Source: CAIWHR01 sp963709525 (lineage in GTDB: Bacteria > Pseudomonadota > Gammaproteobacteria > Burkholderiales > Casimicrobiaceae). From it: a stretch of DNA of 64,000 bases. Each line of letters begins with the position of its first letter. Position 1 is the first letter of the stretch. The notes under the pieces were generated by a model that did no database searches, had not been told where the DNA came from, and worked only from the letters and a program-made list of their open reading frames with translations. The stretch spans positions 1-64,000 of the forward strand of contig CAVPXB010000005.1 in assembly GCA_963709525.1 (NCBI GenBank), given 5' to 3'. This document shows, piece by piece, positions 10,511-19,549 of the stretch. A program made the position numbers and the translations under genes.

Positions 10511-10617
10511 CGCCCGAAGTCCTTCTTCCGCACGACGGGCCGCAGCCCGAACAGGTGGGTGAAGGTTGCAAACGCCCCTTGCCGCGCACGCGAGGCCTGG
10601 CGGCCTGCGCTCACCTT

Positions 10618-11508
10618 CTACGGTGCATTGGGCGACGCCTTTTGCCAGCTCGCGTCCGGGTCGTACGTCTTCATCGCCCGGGCGGCGGCATCGGTGTTCG
10701 GTCCGAGGCTCTTCTGGTACACGATCCCGTCCTGGTTGACGATGAACGTCATTACGCCGGTGTCGTCGTATTTCGCCGGCCACGCGACGAGCGCATAGCC
10801 TTCGGTCATCCGGCCGTTCTTGATGTAGCTCTTCGCCCCGCCCGGCGCGTTCTTCCCTTGCGCCGTGAGGATCTTGTACAGGTACCCGTGGTACGGCTGG
10901 CCGACTTTCGCGTCCGCGAACTCCGCACCGAGCGGGCTCTCCGGCTCGCCGGGCAGCGACGCCCAGTACAGGCCGTCGCGCTTGCCCGGCGAGGACAGCG
11001 GTCGCGTCGCGTACTCGAGGACGCCGTCGCCGTTCCAGTCGCTCTGGCGGTACTCCTTCTGCGCGTCCGTGTAGGCGAGCGCCGCCTGGATCGCGGCAAG
11101 CTCGTTGCGACCGATGCGACGGATGCGCATTTCCTCCGGCGCCCCCTTGGTGTCGAAACGCCAGCCCGCCGCGGTCTTCACGATCGGAACCGGCAGCGTC
11201 CAGCCGTTCTTACCCACGCCGAGAAACGCCTTGTCGCTGCCCGCCGGCACGATTGCGTGTCCGCGCGCCCACGCCGCGAGAAAGTCGGTGACGTCCTCCG
11301 GATCCGTCTTGCTGGAGGGGAAGTACCTTTCGAAATCGGAACCGGCCACCGCCTTGATGGCGTCGCGGTCGTGCCGCGCGATGCCGTCGACCAGAGCCTC
11401 CGCGGCGGCCTCGGGCGTCGGATAGGCGTTCTGCGCGAAGGCGGACGGCGCGAGCGCGAGCGATGCCGCCACCGCAGCGATCTTCAGAATGTGCTTGAAA
11501 TTCGTCAT
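10618..11508 (-). CDS. DUF2950 family secreted protein
   Basis: A 296-residue protein of the DUF2950 family, function unknown. An N-terminal signal peptide ends at AFA-QNAY near residue 25, so the protein is exported, probably to the periplasm. Recognisable family segments are YPTPEAAAEALVDGI, WNGDGVLEYA and the closing MTFIVNQDGIVYQKSLGP with a final KTYDPD. DUF2950 genes commonly sit next to DUF3300 genes, as here, where the upstream gene ends 16 bases before this start. A longer start at 11523 would add five residues. The two proteins are likely to work together in the envelope. Confidence 0.87.
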   Translation of the reverse strand: MTNFKHILKIAAVAASLALAPSAFAQNAYPTPEAAAEALVDGIARHDRDAIKAVAGSDFERYFPSSKTDPEDVTDFLAAWARGHAIVPAGSDKAFLGVGKNGWTLPVPIVKTAAGWRFDTKGAPEEMRIRRIGRNELAAIQAALAYTDAQKEYRQSDWNGDGVLEYATRPLSSPGKRDGLYWASLPGEPESPLGAEFADAKVGQPYHGYLYKILTAQGKNAPGGAKSYIKNGRMTEGYALVAWPAKYDDTGVMTFIVNQDGIVYQKSLGPNTDAAARAMKTYDPDASWQKASPNAP

Positions 11509-11524
11509 GTTCGTGCGCTCCATC

Positions 11525-13065
11525 TCAACGTCCCCGTCCGCCGCCGCCGCCACCGCCGCCGCCACCACCACCCGCCACCGGATGGGCGCACCGCCGCCGC
11601 CCGCCGCCGGACGCGCGCCACCGCCGCCGGCCGCCGGACGCGCAGCACCACCACCGCCACCGCCGGAACGTTGCGCCGCGGCCTGGCTCGCCCTGCCGCG
11701 ATCCATCTGGGCGCCTGCCTGCGGGCTGTTGGCACCCCGCAGCGCATTCTCGCGGCTCGAGGACTGGGCACGCTGGCGCGCCGCGTCGCGGTCCATGTTC
11801 TGCGCGCGGCTCTGCGCGGCACTCCGGTCGATGTTCTGCGCCCGGTCCTGCACGGCGCTGCGGTCGACGTTCTGGGCACGGTTCTGCACCGCACTCCGGT
11901 CGATGTTCTGCGCCCGGTCTTGCACGGCGCTGCGGTCGACGTTCTGGGCACGGTTCTGCACGGCGCTGCGGTCGACGTTCTGCGCCCTGTTCTGCACGGC
12001 GCTTCGATCCACGCTCTGCGCGCGTTCGCGCGCCGTTCCACTGCCGGCGTCGATGCCGCGGTTCTGCATCGCCTGGTTGGCGCGATCGCGACTGGCCTCA
12101 CGGCTGGCGTCCCTGCCGCGGTACTGCTCGCGGTTGCCGGCATCGCGCCGGTTCTCGAGGTTCCGGCGCGTCGCATCGCCACCGCGGTACGGCGTGTTGC
12201 CGCGCCGGTCGGGATTGTGGTTCCAGTTCGCCGTCCGATTGTTGACGTCGATGCGGCGGTTGACGTTGATGTTGTTGAAGTTGTTGACGTTGATGTTGAC
12301 GCTGTTGTGGCCCCAGCCCCCGCCCCAGCGAACGCCGCCCCACAGCGCGTTGGTCACGCCGATGCCGACTCCCCACGCGATGCCGGTCGCGATGGGCCGC
12401 GACCACCAGAAGCCGGGCGGCGGCGGGAAGAAGAAAGGCGGGTACGCCACCCACGGCCACGGTCCGTACACGACCGTCGGGTTGAACGACGGCACGAAGA
12501 CCACCGACGGCTGCGCCGGCTCGATCACGATGATCTGCGGCGGCGGCGCCGACTGCTGGACGACTATCGTCTGCGTGGCCGACGGCGGCGCAGGCTCCGG
12601 CGCCTGCATCGACACCTTGACCTGTTCGTTGGACTTGAGATTGCCCGCGGCCTGCGCCTTCTGGCGGAGCCGCTGCACGGAGTTCATCACGTCGTCGGGT
12701 TGCGCGAGGAACGCGTCGCCGATGTTGCGCACCCAGTCCGGCTGCCCGCCGAGGGTGACGAGCACTTCGGGAAACGCGACCAGCGAGGCGACCGAGGGGT
12801 CCCAGGGCTCGTTCTCGACCATCTTCACCGCGTCGTCGCCCTTGGCGTCCGGATGCGCCCTCGACCATGCGGCCGCCGCGGCGAAATCCTCCGGATAGGT
12901 CGTGGCCATCAGCAGCTGGGCCAGCAACGAATCAGGGTACAGCGCGATCTGCGCCGTCATCTGATCGAGCTGCTCGTTCGAGAACGGCTTATCGGCGGAT
13001 TGCGCGAGCGCATGCGCTGGCAGCGCCAGGACGAGCACAGCCACGAAGTACAGCAGCGTTTTCAT
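11525..13065 (-). CDS. DUF3300 family exported protein with 12-residue tandem repeats (C-terminal frameshift)
   Basis: This is an exported protein with a signal peptide ending near AHA-LAQ (residues 1-22). The DUF3300 domain follows (FSNEQLDQMTAQIALYPDSL, WDPSVASLVAFPEVL). Next come a tyrosine/tryptophan/proline-rich central stretch, an asparagine-rich piece (NINVNNFNNINVN), seven 12-residue RAQNVDRSAVQN-type repeats and a glycine-rich tail. As written the frame runs through into the DUF2950 gene. Adding one base near 11580 puts the tail into a poly-glycine frame ending GRGR and stopping at 11525, giving about 513 residues. The function of DUF3300 is unknown. Start ATG 13065; an upstream ATG adds five residues. 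Confidence 0.82.
11775..12027 (-). repeat. Seven tandem 36-bp coding repeats
   Basis: Seven consecutive 36-bp units inside the DUF3300 gene encode variants of RAQNVDRSAVQN. The last units diverge (RAQNIDRSAAQS, RAQNMDRDAARQ). The repeat is charged, likely helical or disordered, and may vary in copy number between strains. Confidence 0.85.
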
Positions 13066-13370
13066 GATGGACGTATGCACGATATTCCTCGAAGGCTGGT
13101 GTTGCTCTCTGCAATCTCTTGGTTCGTCAGGGGCGTGCCGCCGCCTCACGGAGTGTGGTCCCGCCAACTGCCTGCCGCTGCCGGACTGACGTCGCTTTCT
13201 GTGTCCACTCGAGCCGATGAATCGCTGCCGCCGTGCTCGGCGGCAGCGCATTCTATCCGATCGACAACGTGCTCTTCAATTTGCTTCGGCGCGCACCGGG
13301 TTGTGCGCGTCGATCCTGCTCACCGCGGCTCCGGTGCCGGGCCAGGATCCCTGGACAGCTTCGACCCGGA
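13066..13370. other. Intergenic stretch, no gene recognised
   Basis: These 305 bases separate the DUF3300 start from the end of the SYLF lipoprotein gene, both on the minus strand. I see no conserved protein, RNA or repeat in them. The part next to 13066 should hold the DUF3300 promoter, but no clear -35/-10 pair stands out. Confidence 0.4.
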
Positions 13371-14063
13371 CTATTTCGTCGCCTTCGCGACATCGGCCAG
13401 GAAGGAAGTGGCCTTGGGACTTGTCGCCGTCCTGCGGATCAGGATGTCCGGCGGAAGCAGATTGCTCCCACCGAAAAACGCGTCGTTCCAGGGGACATTG
13501 GTACTCACAACCGTGCCATCGAGATTGAGACCTCCGAACACGCCCCTCGCGCGCGTGAACGTAATCAGGTCCGCCGTGACCGTGGACCCCGCTCCGGCGC
13601 CCACCGGACCCGCGGCAACGCTTGCGTCGCCGCCGACCTTGAAGGAGGTCGACAGCAGCGAATTGAATCCCCTGTCGGTCATCACGACGATGATGACCTC
13701 GGACACGTCGATGCCCGCCTGGAAGCCCACGCTGGCAGTCGCCAGATTGTAAAACGCCGGTCCCGCCCAGGCGCGCCCATCTCGCGCAACCAGAACGCCA
13801 CGTCCGCCCGAGCCACCGAAAATGAAGCCCGCCCTGACGACCTGCGGCGCGATCAGGAGTGCCCTCGCCCGACCGAGGTTGTCCTGGATCCACGTCTGGG
13901 CCGGGTCGCGGATGAAATTGCTGAGCGTCGTTTGCGCATCGGCGACCAGCCTCTCCGGCTCGGCCGGCGAAACCGATTGCGTAGCGCACCCGGCCAGCGC
14001 TGTCGCCGCCAGAATACCCAACGCGTTGCGGCGCGAAGGACTATCTATCAATTTGGATGTCAT
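13371..14063 (-). CDS. SYLF-domain (YSC84-like) lipoprotein
   Basis: A 230-residue exported lipoprotein. The N-terminus holds an arginine pair, a hydrophobic stretch and a lipobox LAGC with the lipidated cysteine at position 26. The rest is a SYLF (DUF500) lipid-binding domain, seen in RARALLIAPQVVRAGFIFGG, GWAGPAFYNLA-like WAGPAFYNL, GFQAGIDVSEVI and FTRARGVFGGLNLDG. SYLF proteins bind phosphoinositides or other lipids in eukaryotes; the bacterial role is unclear. The start at 14063 begins the typical signal sequence; longer upstream extension is basic and unlike the family. Confidence 0.88.
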   Translation of the reverse strand: MTSKLIDSPSRRNALGILAATALAGCATQSVSPAEPERLVADAQTTLSNFIRDPAQTWIQDNLGRARALLIAPQVVRAGFIFGGSGGRGVLVARDGRAWAGPAFYNLATASVGFQAGIDVSEVIIVVMTDRGFNSLLSTSFKVGGDASVAAGPVGAGAGSTVTADLITFTRARGVFGGLNLDGTVVSTNVPWNDAFFGGSNLLPPDILIRRTATSPKATSFLADVAKATK

Positions 14064-14246
14064 TATCGAAGTTCCCTCAAGAGTCCTGCGTTGATTGAAG
14101 ATCCAACTATACGCGTTGCTGGTCACGGTTGCGCGACGCACCCGGCGGCGCCGGCCATGGCTTGCGCGGCGTGAATTATCTGGTCGGGAAGGCGCCGCAC
14201 GCCACGCAGCCGAAAAGCGGGCGCGCAGGTTCCGCGCTGAGTTTGC

Positions 14247-15653
14247 CTATGCTTCCGCCAAAGCCTTGACCCGTCCGGAACCTATGGCCTTTGCCAGCGT
14301 CGCATGGTCCTTCTGCGTCTGGTCGGCGTAGGCCAAGGCGAATGTGCCCAGCGCACGGTCAAAGGTATCGCTTTTGCCCAGATAGCCGCTGATCGTGGCG
14401 GCGTCTCCCGATTTCGCATGGGCGCGCGCCAAAGTCCAGCCGCACACACTCGCGTAGCGCTTGAACTGCACGGCGCTGAACCCTTCCACCGGCAGGGACA
14501 TCTTCATGTCGCGCAACTGCCGCACGTAGAAGTCGTGGCCGCGCCGGCCGCGCACCCAACCCAGGAAGATGTCGCTGGACGATTGCATCAGCCGCTGCCC
14601 CACGACGACCCGCTGGCCCTGGTTCGCGTAGGCGCTCTTCCCGGCATAGGGTTCGAGGACGGAGCCGACCGCCTCCTTGAACTGCAGGATCAGCGGATGA
14701 CCGTCTTCGGAGAACAGCAAGCCGATAAAGCAGCGCGTCCCGACGCTGCCGATGCCCACCACTTTCAGCGCAATGTCTTCCAGGCGGTAGCGGTCCAGCA
14801 GGACGCGGCGCTCGTCGGACAAGGAGTCGCGGTAGTCCGCCGCCGCCTCATGAACACGCTGTTCGAAGTCAGGCTCGGCAACGTGAAACAGGATCGGCGG
14901 CTGGTCGACGATGCGGTGGAGTCCGTCGACCAGCGTCGTAATCTTGGGAAACAGATTCTCGAGGACGCGTTCGCGCGCGCGGTCGGCGACCTGCTGCCGG
15001 AATCTTCTCGCCTTCTCGTCGGGTGCCGCCTCGATCAACGTCTCCGCGTCCAGGCGCTGATACCAGACCTCCAGTGGCCTCATTTTCGAGCACTCGCGCA
15101 AATGCTCCCGATAGGCACGCGCGCACGCCAGGACTGCGCGCTGACCCGCGGCGTCGGACAGGCGATTGTCCCGCGCCGCGATCTGGAAGCTCACGACCAG
15201 GCGCTTCAAGTCCCATTCCCAGGGTGCCGGAAGCGTCTCGTCGAAGTCGTTGAGGTCGAAGACGAGGTTACGCTCGGGCGTTGCGAACATGCCGAAGTTC
15301 AGCAGATGGCAGTCGCCGCACGCCTGCACGTTGATGCCAGTGGCAGGCGTGGTGGCGAGGTCGCGTGCCATCAGCGCCGCGGAGCCGCGCAGGAAGGTGA
15401 ACGCACTGCGGACCATGCGTCCGTAGCGGATCGGCACCAGGTCCTCGAGCCGTCCGCGGTTCGACGCTTCCAGTATCTCGACCGGATCCCGGCCCTGGCG
15501 CGGCGCCTTCCACTCTGCGTGGCTTTCCCGCGCGACATGCTCGCGGAGCGCTTTGCCCGCCGCGAGGCGCTCCGGACGGGCGTGAAAACCGGCAAGGGTT
15601 CCCGCATTGGGCTGCAGCGTTCTTGCCATCCTGGGTTGCTTCCTGGGCGTCAT
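14247..15653 (-). CDS. DUF2252 family protein
   Basis: A 468-residue soluble protein of the DUF2252 family, which has a kinase-like (aminoglycoside phosphotransferase-like) fold in predictions but no established reaction. Family hallmarks are RYGRMVRSAFTFLRG, the GDCHLLNFG motif followed by FDLNDFDE, and late GWTLARAHAKSGD. The GDxHxxNFG and DxNDFDE motifs look like catalytic and metal-binding loops of the phosphotransferase fold, which is inference. An alternative start at 15629 has an AGGAAG ribosome site and would be eight residues shorter. No operon partner is evident. Confidence 0.88.
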   Translation of the reverse strand: MTPRKQPRMARTLQPNAGTLAGFHARPERLAAGKALREHVARESHAEWKAPRQGRDPVEILEASNRGRLEDLVPIRYGRMVRSAFTFLRGSAALMARDLATTPATGINVQACGDCHLLNFGMFATPERNLVFDLNDFDETLPAPWEWDLKRLVVSFQIAARDNRLSDAAGQRAVLACARAYREHLRECSKMRPLEVWYQRLDAETLIEAAPDEKARRFRQQVADRARERVLENLFPKITTLVDGLHRIVDQPPILFHVAEPDFEQRVHEAAADYRDSLSDERRVLLDRYRLEDIALKVVGIGSVGTRCFIGLLFSEDGHPLILQFKEAVGSVLEPYAGKSAYANQGQRVVVGQRLMQSSSDIFLGWVRGRRGHDFYVRQLRDMKMSLPVEGFSAVQFKRYASVCGWTLARAHAKSGDAATISGYLGKSDTFDRALGTFALAYADQTQKDHATLAKAIGSGRVKALAEA

Positions 15654-15810
15654 GAGGAGCGCATTGTCGGCGAGGGTTGGCGATCACGCAATCGCCTCAT
15701 GTGTTTCTCGGCAGTGCCTCGTGGCCGCGGGCTTGCCACGCCAGCCAGGCGAATGTTGCCGCGGGAATTACCGCTTCCGCGCATCTGGATCCGGCCTTCC
15801 ACACAGGGGC

Positions 15811-16593
15811 TCAATTGGCCAGCGGCTGGTATTGCTTCAGCTTCTCGACGGTGCGCCGCCACGCGTCGGCAGCGTCATCGCGACGATAGGCGCGCATCGG
15901 CTCGCCGCGCGCACCGGATTCCAGGTTGAATCCGTGGTCGGCTTCCGGGTAGACGACGAGTTCGAATTTCACGCCGGCTTCCCTGGCGGCCGCTTCCATC
16001 GCCTGCGCGGTCTCGACCAGGCAGCAGCTCTGGTAGCGGTCGCGCTGCGCCGCCATCACCAGCACCGGGACCCGGAATCGCTTGACGAACCAGCTGATCT
16101 TGTCCACCCAGGACTTGGTGTAGGGGTAATACGCGATCACCACCGAGACGAGGTCCTGCATCGGCGTCGCGTTGTAGAGCGCCCCGCCCCCGCCCAGCGA
16201 GAAGCCGATCACCGCAGCCTTGCCCGGGACGACGGCCGGCGATTTCTGCGCCCGCTCGATCGTTGCCTTCAACGCCGCGGCGCCGGTGAGCTGGGGGTTC
16301 AGGATGTCCTTGCCGTCGAGCAGGACCGCGTAGTAGCCGAGTTTCGCGAGTTCGGCGGCATAGGGTTGATAGGAATTGGGGCCGGTCTGTCCCGAAATGA
16401 CGACGACCAGCGGACCCTTCCCGCTCGCCGGGGCGTACGCGGTCTGGGCGGGCCCTTCCGGCCCCGCCTCGGTCGACACGCCCTGCGCCTGAGCCATCGC
16501 CGCCACGACGGCGAACAGCCCGCCGATCAAGCCGCTCCGCGCGGTACGGAGAAACCCTGATCCTCGAAGTCGTGCAGTCGTCGTCGTTGCCAT
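15811..16593 (-). CDS. Secreted dienelactone hydrolase-like alpha/beta hydrolase
   Basis: A 260-residue alpha/beta hydrolase of the dienelactone hydrolase group with an N-terminal signal sequence ending around MAQAQG (residue 37). The catalytic triad is visible: nucleophile S132 in GFSLGGG, acid D185 in AAQRDRYQ and H220 in EADHGF. Dienelactone hydrolases normally use cysteine as nucleophile; serine here points to a more general esterase. An adjacent cysteine pair (C190-C191) is unusual. The gene stands alone, between the DUF2252 gene and a long hairpin repeat that starts 27 bases beyond its start codon. Confidence 0.85.
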   Translation of the reverse strand: MATTTTARLRGSGFLRTARSGLIGGLFAVVAAMAQAQGVSTEAGPEGPAQTAYAPASGKGPLVVVISGQTGPNSYQPYAAELAKLGYYAVLLDGKDILNPQLTGAAALKATIERAQKSPAVVPGKAAVIGFSLGGGGALYNATPMQDLVSVVIAYYPYTKSWVDKISWFVKRFRVPVLVMAAQRDRYQSCCLVETAQAMEAAAREAGVKFELVVYPEADHGFNLESGARGEPMRAYRRDDAADAWRRTVEKLKQYQPLAN

Positions 16594-16619
16594 CGTGCCT
16601 CCTCCGGAATTGTCCTATC

Positions 16620-16785
16620 CTAGTGCTCCGCTTCGCAGATATCGGCACCGTAAAACGCGCCTTCCGGTCCGTGGCGGCGTTGCAAATCCTCGCAATAGCA
16701 TGGGCTATTGCTGCGGTTTGCGCCTTGCCACGCATCGGAATCCATCGTTTTCCCTGGTACCTCCATCTGCGAAGCAGAACACTAG
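16620..16785. repeat. Long imperfect inverted repeat, 166 bp, bounded by CTAGTG/CACTAG
   Basis: The two ends (CTAGTGCTCCGCTTCGCAGA and its near complement ending CACTAG) pair along almost the whole length. The pairing leads to a central hairpin with arms GCAATAGC and GCTATTGC (core 16678-16734). Related copies occur at 62456-62614 (same central core, different outer arms) and as a single left arm at 18491-18538. The layout resembles a miniature non-autonomous element or a REP-type palindrome. It lies between the divergently read hydrolase gene and the gene at 17055; the rest of that gap, up to 17054, holds no recognised gene. Confidence 0.8.
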
Positions 16786-17054
16786 CGCGGATGCGGCTTG
16801 CTCGCAGCACGGGCGTGGCAACGCCATGGCGCGTGCGTCGCCAACGCTTTCGGCCACGATGCGCGCGGCGATGCTACCGCGCGTTGGTGAGGCGTTCGGC
16901 GCGTTGCCAGATGAGGCGAGTTGCCGAAGCTTGCGACCCTCGATGGGGTCGAGCGCGACCTCGTCATGGTCGGCAGGTGCGCAGGAGGCGCTACAATTGG
17001 TCCATGACGTGTGCCGGACCCGTCGGCACACTCGTGTTGCATAAGGAGGAATGG

Positions 17055-17441
17055 ATGTTCGAACCCGTTTCCATCCCGTTTGGGGCCAAGATGTTGTTCA
17101 ACACGCTCAAGGTCAAGCCCGGTGTCAGCTTCGATGACGTCGAACTGGCGCTGGGTGAAATGTGCAACGTCGTCAAGGATACCTACGGCGGAGACAAAGG
17201 TGGCTTCATCTGCGGCCAGGTTTTCAAATTTTCCGGTTTCGTTTCGGATGAAGGGTCTCTGAACGAATCCAGGACCGCCGACGACCACATTGTCATCGTG
17301 ACCTATTGGCGGTCGTTCGAGGAGCATGAAAAATCACATGCCGACCAGGTTTTCATCTCCAAGTTTTCCGCCATGGCTGAAATGTGCTCCGACAGCAAGG
17401 AACTCGGATACGACATGCTGTGGCAAGGCGAACCGGAGTAG
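17055..17441 (+). CDS. Hypothetical protein, possible dimeric alpha/beta-barrel fold
   Basis: A 128-residue soluble protein I cannot place in a named family. Its core contains GGFICGQVFKFSGFVSDEGS and HIVIVTYWRSFEEHEKSHAD. The second segment resembles the beta-strand plus WxSxEdHxxH pattern of dimeric alpha/beta-barrel proteins such as antibiotic-biosynthesis monooxygenases, so such a fold is possible. The ATG at 17055 is preceded by AAGGAGGA, a strong ribosome site; the ATG at 17051 is out of frame. The gene ends exactly where a cupin gene on the opposite strand ends (TAGCTA). It has lower GC content in places than its neighbours. Confidence 0.65.
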   Translation: MFEPVSIPFGAKMLFNTLKVKPGVSFDDVELALGEMCNVVKDTYGGDKGGFICGQVFKFSGFVSDEGSLNESRTADDHIVIVTYWRSFEEHEKSHADQVFISKFSAMAEMCSDSKELGYDMLWQGEPE

Positions 17442-17819
17442 CTAATCGAACTTTCTCTTGTCGAGCTCGGCAAGACGTTTTGCGATGTCTTCTCTAAAGG
17501 GGCAGAAGACATCCAGCACAATCGCATCTTCTTCCATGGTCTGGATTCGATGCTTGACATTCCTGGGAACGTAGGCGAATTCTCCAGGCTCCATAATTCG
17601 CACTTCTCCGTCTACTTCCATTAGCATCTTTCCTTTGATCATGATGGAAATCTGATCATTGGGATGGGTATGGGGCTCGGCTTTGATTCCCGCAACCGCA
17701 CCATGAAGACCGAGCATGACGTCTCCGAGAATGATGCCTCTTCGACTCATGCCTGCTGGGAGGGTAGGACCTGGCTCTTCATCTTGCGTGATTTCATCCC
17801 ATTTGTGAAAAAACGACAT
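17442..17819 (-). CDS. Cupin-domain protein
   Basis: A 125-residue single-domain cupin. The metal-binding residues are H50, H52, Q56 and H90, in PHTHPNDQIS and VPRNVKHRI, and the intervening EPGEFAYVP is typical. Small cupins of this type bind an iron, manganese or zinc ion and act as dioxygenases, isomerases or sensors; the substrate is not inferable. It ends back to back with the gene at 17055-17441, and starts 28 bases beyond the end of a DoxX gene on the same strand, so it may be cotranscribed with DoxX. Confidence 0.82.
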   Translation of the reverse strand: MSFFHKWDEITQDEEPGPTLPAGMSRRGIILGDVMLGLHGAVAGIKAEPHTHPNDQISIMIKGKMLMEVDGEVRIMEPGEFAYVPRNVKHRIQTMEEDAIVLDVFCPFREDIAKRLAELDKRKFD

Positions 17820-17847
17820 AGTTGAGCTCTCCTTGCTTGATGGATGG

Positions 17848-18252
17848 TCAGTTCAGCTTTCCTTGTCCGCCGCCGACGCTGAATCTGCCCGCGCCCAACA
17901 AGGCGACGGCCAAGGCGGTGAAGAAGTAGAAGCCCTGCAGTTCCAATGCCCAGCCGCCATTCCTGGTGAGTTCGCCGAGTTGGCCGGCGTGAACCAGCAG
18001 CACTGCGACGACCATGTTGACGGCCACGACTACTGCGGCTGGGCGAGTCCACAGGCCGATGATCAGCAGCAGCGGCGCCAATACTTCGCCGACAAAAACC
18101 AGATAGCCCAGCGCCGGAGGCAGGCCCGTCTTGGCGATCAGACCGAGAATGGAAGCGGGGCCGGCGGAAATCTTGGCCACCCCGTGCAGCAGCATCAGGA
18201 TGCCGATGGTCAGCCGAAGGACGAGTTTCCCGAGGTCGGAGGAGATCTGCAT
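17848..18252 (-). CDS. DoxX family membrane protein
   Basis: A 134-residue inner-membrane protein with four hydrophobic segments. It shows the DoxX pattern: LRLTIGILMLLHGVAKI near the N-terminus, then YLVFVGEVLAPLLLIIGLWTR and the C-terminal GFYFFTALAVALLGAGRFSV. DoxX-like proteins have been linked to quinone-related redox chemistry and oxidative stress, but no reaction can be assigned. The ATG at 18252 was chosen because translation starting further upstream adds basic, non-conserved sequence. Upstream of it lies the gap containing the partial repeat arm at 18491-18538. Confidence 0.85.
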   Translation of the reverse strand: MQISSDLGKLVLRLTIGILMLLHGVAKISAGPASILGLIAKTGLPPALGYLVFVGEVLAPLLLIIGLWTRPAAVVVAVNMVVAVLLVHAGQLGELTRNGGWALELQGFYFFTALAVALLGAGRFSVGGGQGKLN

Positions 18253-18490
18253 CGCTGGGTCCTGTCGATGTCGCAGCTGCGACGGAATGGATACCAAGCC
18301 TACCGCGTTTGTCAATGCAGAGAATACCCGACTTGCCGGCCTGGGTCGTTTCGCGACCGTCGCGGAATCTGCCGCCGCGCAACTGGTGTTTGGGGCTGAC
18401 CGCAAGGCTGCTAGGGTAAGATGAGCAAACCCGGAAGTCGGACGTGGAAACCGCCTGTAATCGAGCCATCGAGGAGCGCATCGCCGCCTG

Positions 18491-18538
18491 GTGCGCTGCT
18501 TCGCAGATATCGGCACCGTAAACGCGCCTTCCGGTCCG
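18491..18538. repeat. Orphan left arm of the 16620-type hairpin repeat
   Basis: About 45 of these bases match the left arm at 16625-16670 (CTTCGCAGATATCGGCACCG, then AAACGCGCCTTCCGGTCCG, one A shorter). No complementary right arm follows; the purU coding region begins 28 bases later. The rest of the 18253-18566 gap contains no recognised gene. Confidence 0.8.
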
Positions 18539-18566
18539 CGAGTCAATCGCGGGCCTTTTCTGCCCC

Positions 18567-19415
18567 ATGCGCTACATCCTCACCCTTTCCTGCACCGACC
18601 GTCCGGGCATCGTCGCCGCGGTGGCCACCTTCCTCGCGAGCGAGGGCTGCAACATTCTCGACAGCGCGCAATTCGACGACGTCGATACCGGGCGTTTCTT
18701 CATGCGCGTCGTCTGCGCGCCGGTGGTCGACGGCGTCACCCTCGACGGTCTCACGGGGGCTTTCGGGTCGGTCGCGGCCGGTTTCGGCATGGACTGGCAG
18801 CTGCGCGATGCGGCGCGGCGGATGCGCGTGCTGATCATGGTGTCGAAGCAGGATCACTGCCTCAACGACCTGCTCTACCGCTACAAGGTCGGCGCGCTGC
18901 ACATGGAGCCGGTCGCGATCGTCTCCAACCACCGCGACAGCTACCAGCTGGCGGCGTCGTACGACATCCCGTTTCATCACCTGCCGGTGACCGCGGCGAC
19001 CAAACCCGCGCAGGAGGCGAAGCTGTCGGCGCTGGTCGAGGAACACGGCGTCGATCTGGTCGTGCTCGCGCGCTACATGCAGGTGCTGTCCGACGACCTC
19101 GCGCGCAAGCTCGAAGGCCGGGCGATCAACATCCACCACGGTCTGCTGCCGTCGTTCAAGGGGGCCAAGCCCTACCACCAGGCGCACGCGCGCGGCGTCA
19201 AGCTGATCGGCGCAACCGCGCACTACGTCACCGGCGTCCTCGACGAGGGCCCGATCATCGAGCAGGAGGTGGCGCGCGTCGAGTACAACATGCGCGCCGA
19301 GGATCTGGTGGCGCTGGGCCGCGATGTCGAATGCCAGGCGCTGGCGCGGGCCGTGCGCGGTCATCTCGAGCACCGCGTGTTCCTCAACGGCCATAAAACC
19401 GTCGTCTTTCGCTGA
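18567..19415 (+). CDS. purU: Formyltetrahydrofolate deformylase
   Basis: A 282-residue enzyme that hydrolyses 10-formyltetrahydrofolate to formate and tetrahydrofolate, balancing one-carbon pools. The N-terminal ACT domain begins LTLSCTDRPGIVAAVATFL. The C-terminal formyltransferase-like domain has VLIMVSKQDHCLNDLLYR, IVSNHRD, the catalytic INIHHGLLPSFKGA segment, and the GVLDEGPIIEQ aspartate. Length and domain order are normal for PurU. The ATG at 18567 aligns with family starts; the ribosome site is poor. The repeat arm upstream may lie in its 5' leader. Confidence 0.95.
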   Translation: MRYILTLSCTDRPGIVAAVATFLASEGCNILDSAQFDDVDTGRFFMRVVCAPVVDGVTLDGLTGAFGSVAAGFGMDWQLRDAARRMRVLIMVSKQDHCLNDLLYRYKVGALHMEPVAIVSNHRDSYQLAASYDIPFHHLPVTAATKPAQEAKLSALVEEHGVDLVVLARYMQVLSDDLARKLEGRAINIHHGLLPSFKGAKPYHQAHARGVKLIGATAHYVTGVLDEGPIIEQEVARVEYNMRAEDLVALGRDVECQALARAVRGHLEHRVFLNGHKTVVFR

Positions 19416-19549
19416 GGCGATTCGGTTCCCGGTCAATTTCATGGGGAGAATCTTCATGCTACGCGTTCCCCGCCGGCTCATCGCGGCGGCCTGTCTTGGC
19501 GCCACGGCACTCGCGCGCCGCGTGAATATCCTGGGCGCCGCCGGTTAGC

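Noticed and set aside
10555..13752. Open frame of 1065 codons on the plus strand
   Set aside because: It is antisense to the DUF2950/DUF3300 genes, low complexity, and spans known genes on the other strand.
19441..19548. Small open frame resembling a signal peptide between purU and the phosphatase gene
   Set aside because: It has about 35 codons, no conserved sequence and no continuation after the hydrophobic part; it may be only the end of a lost gene.
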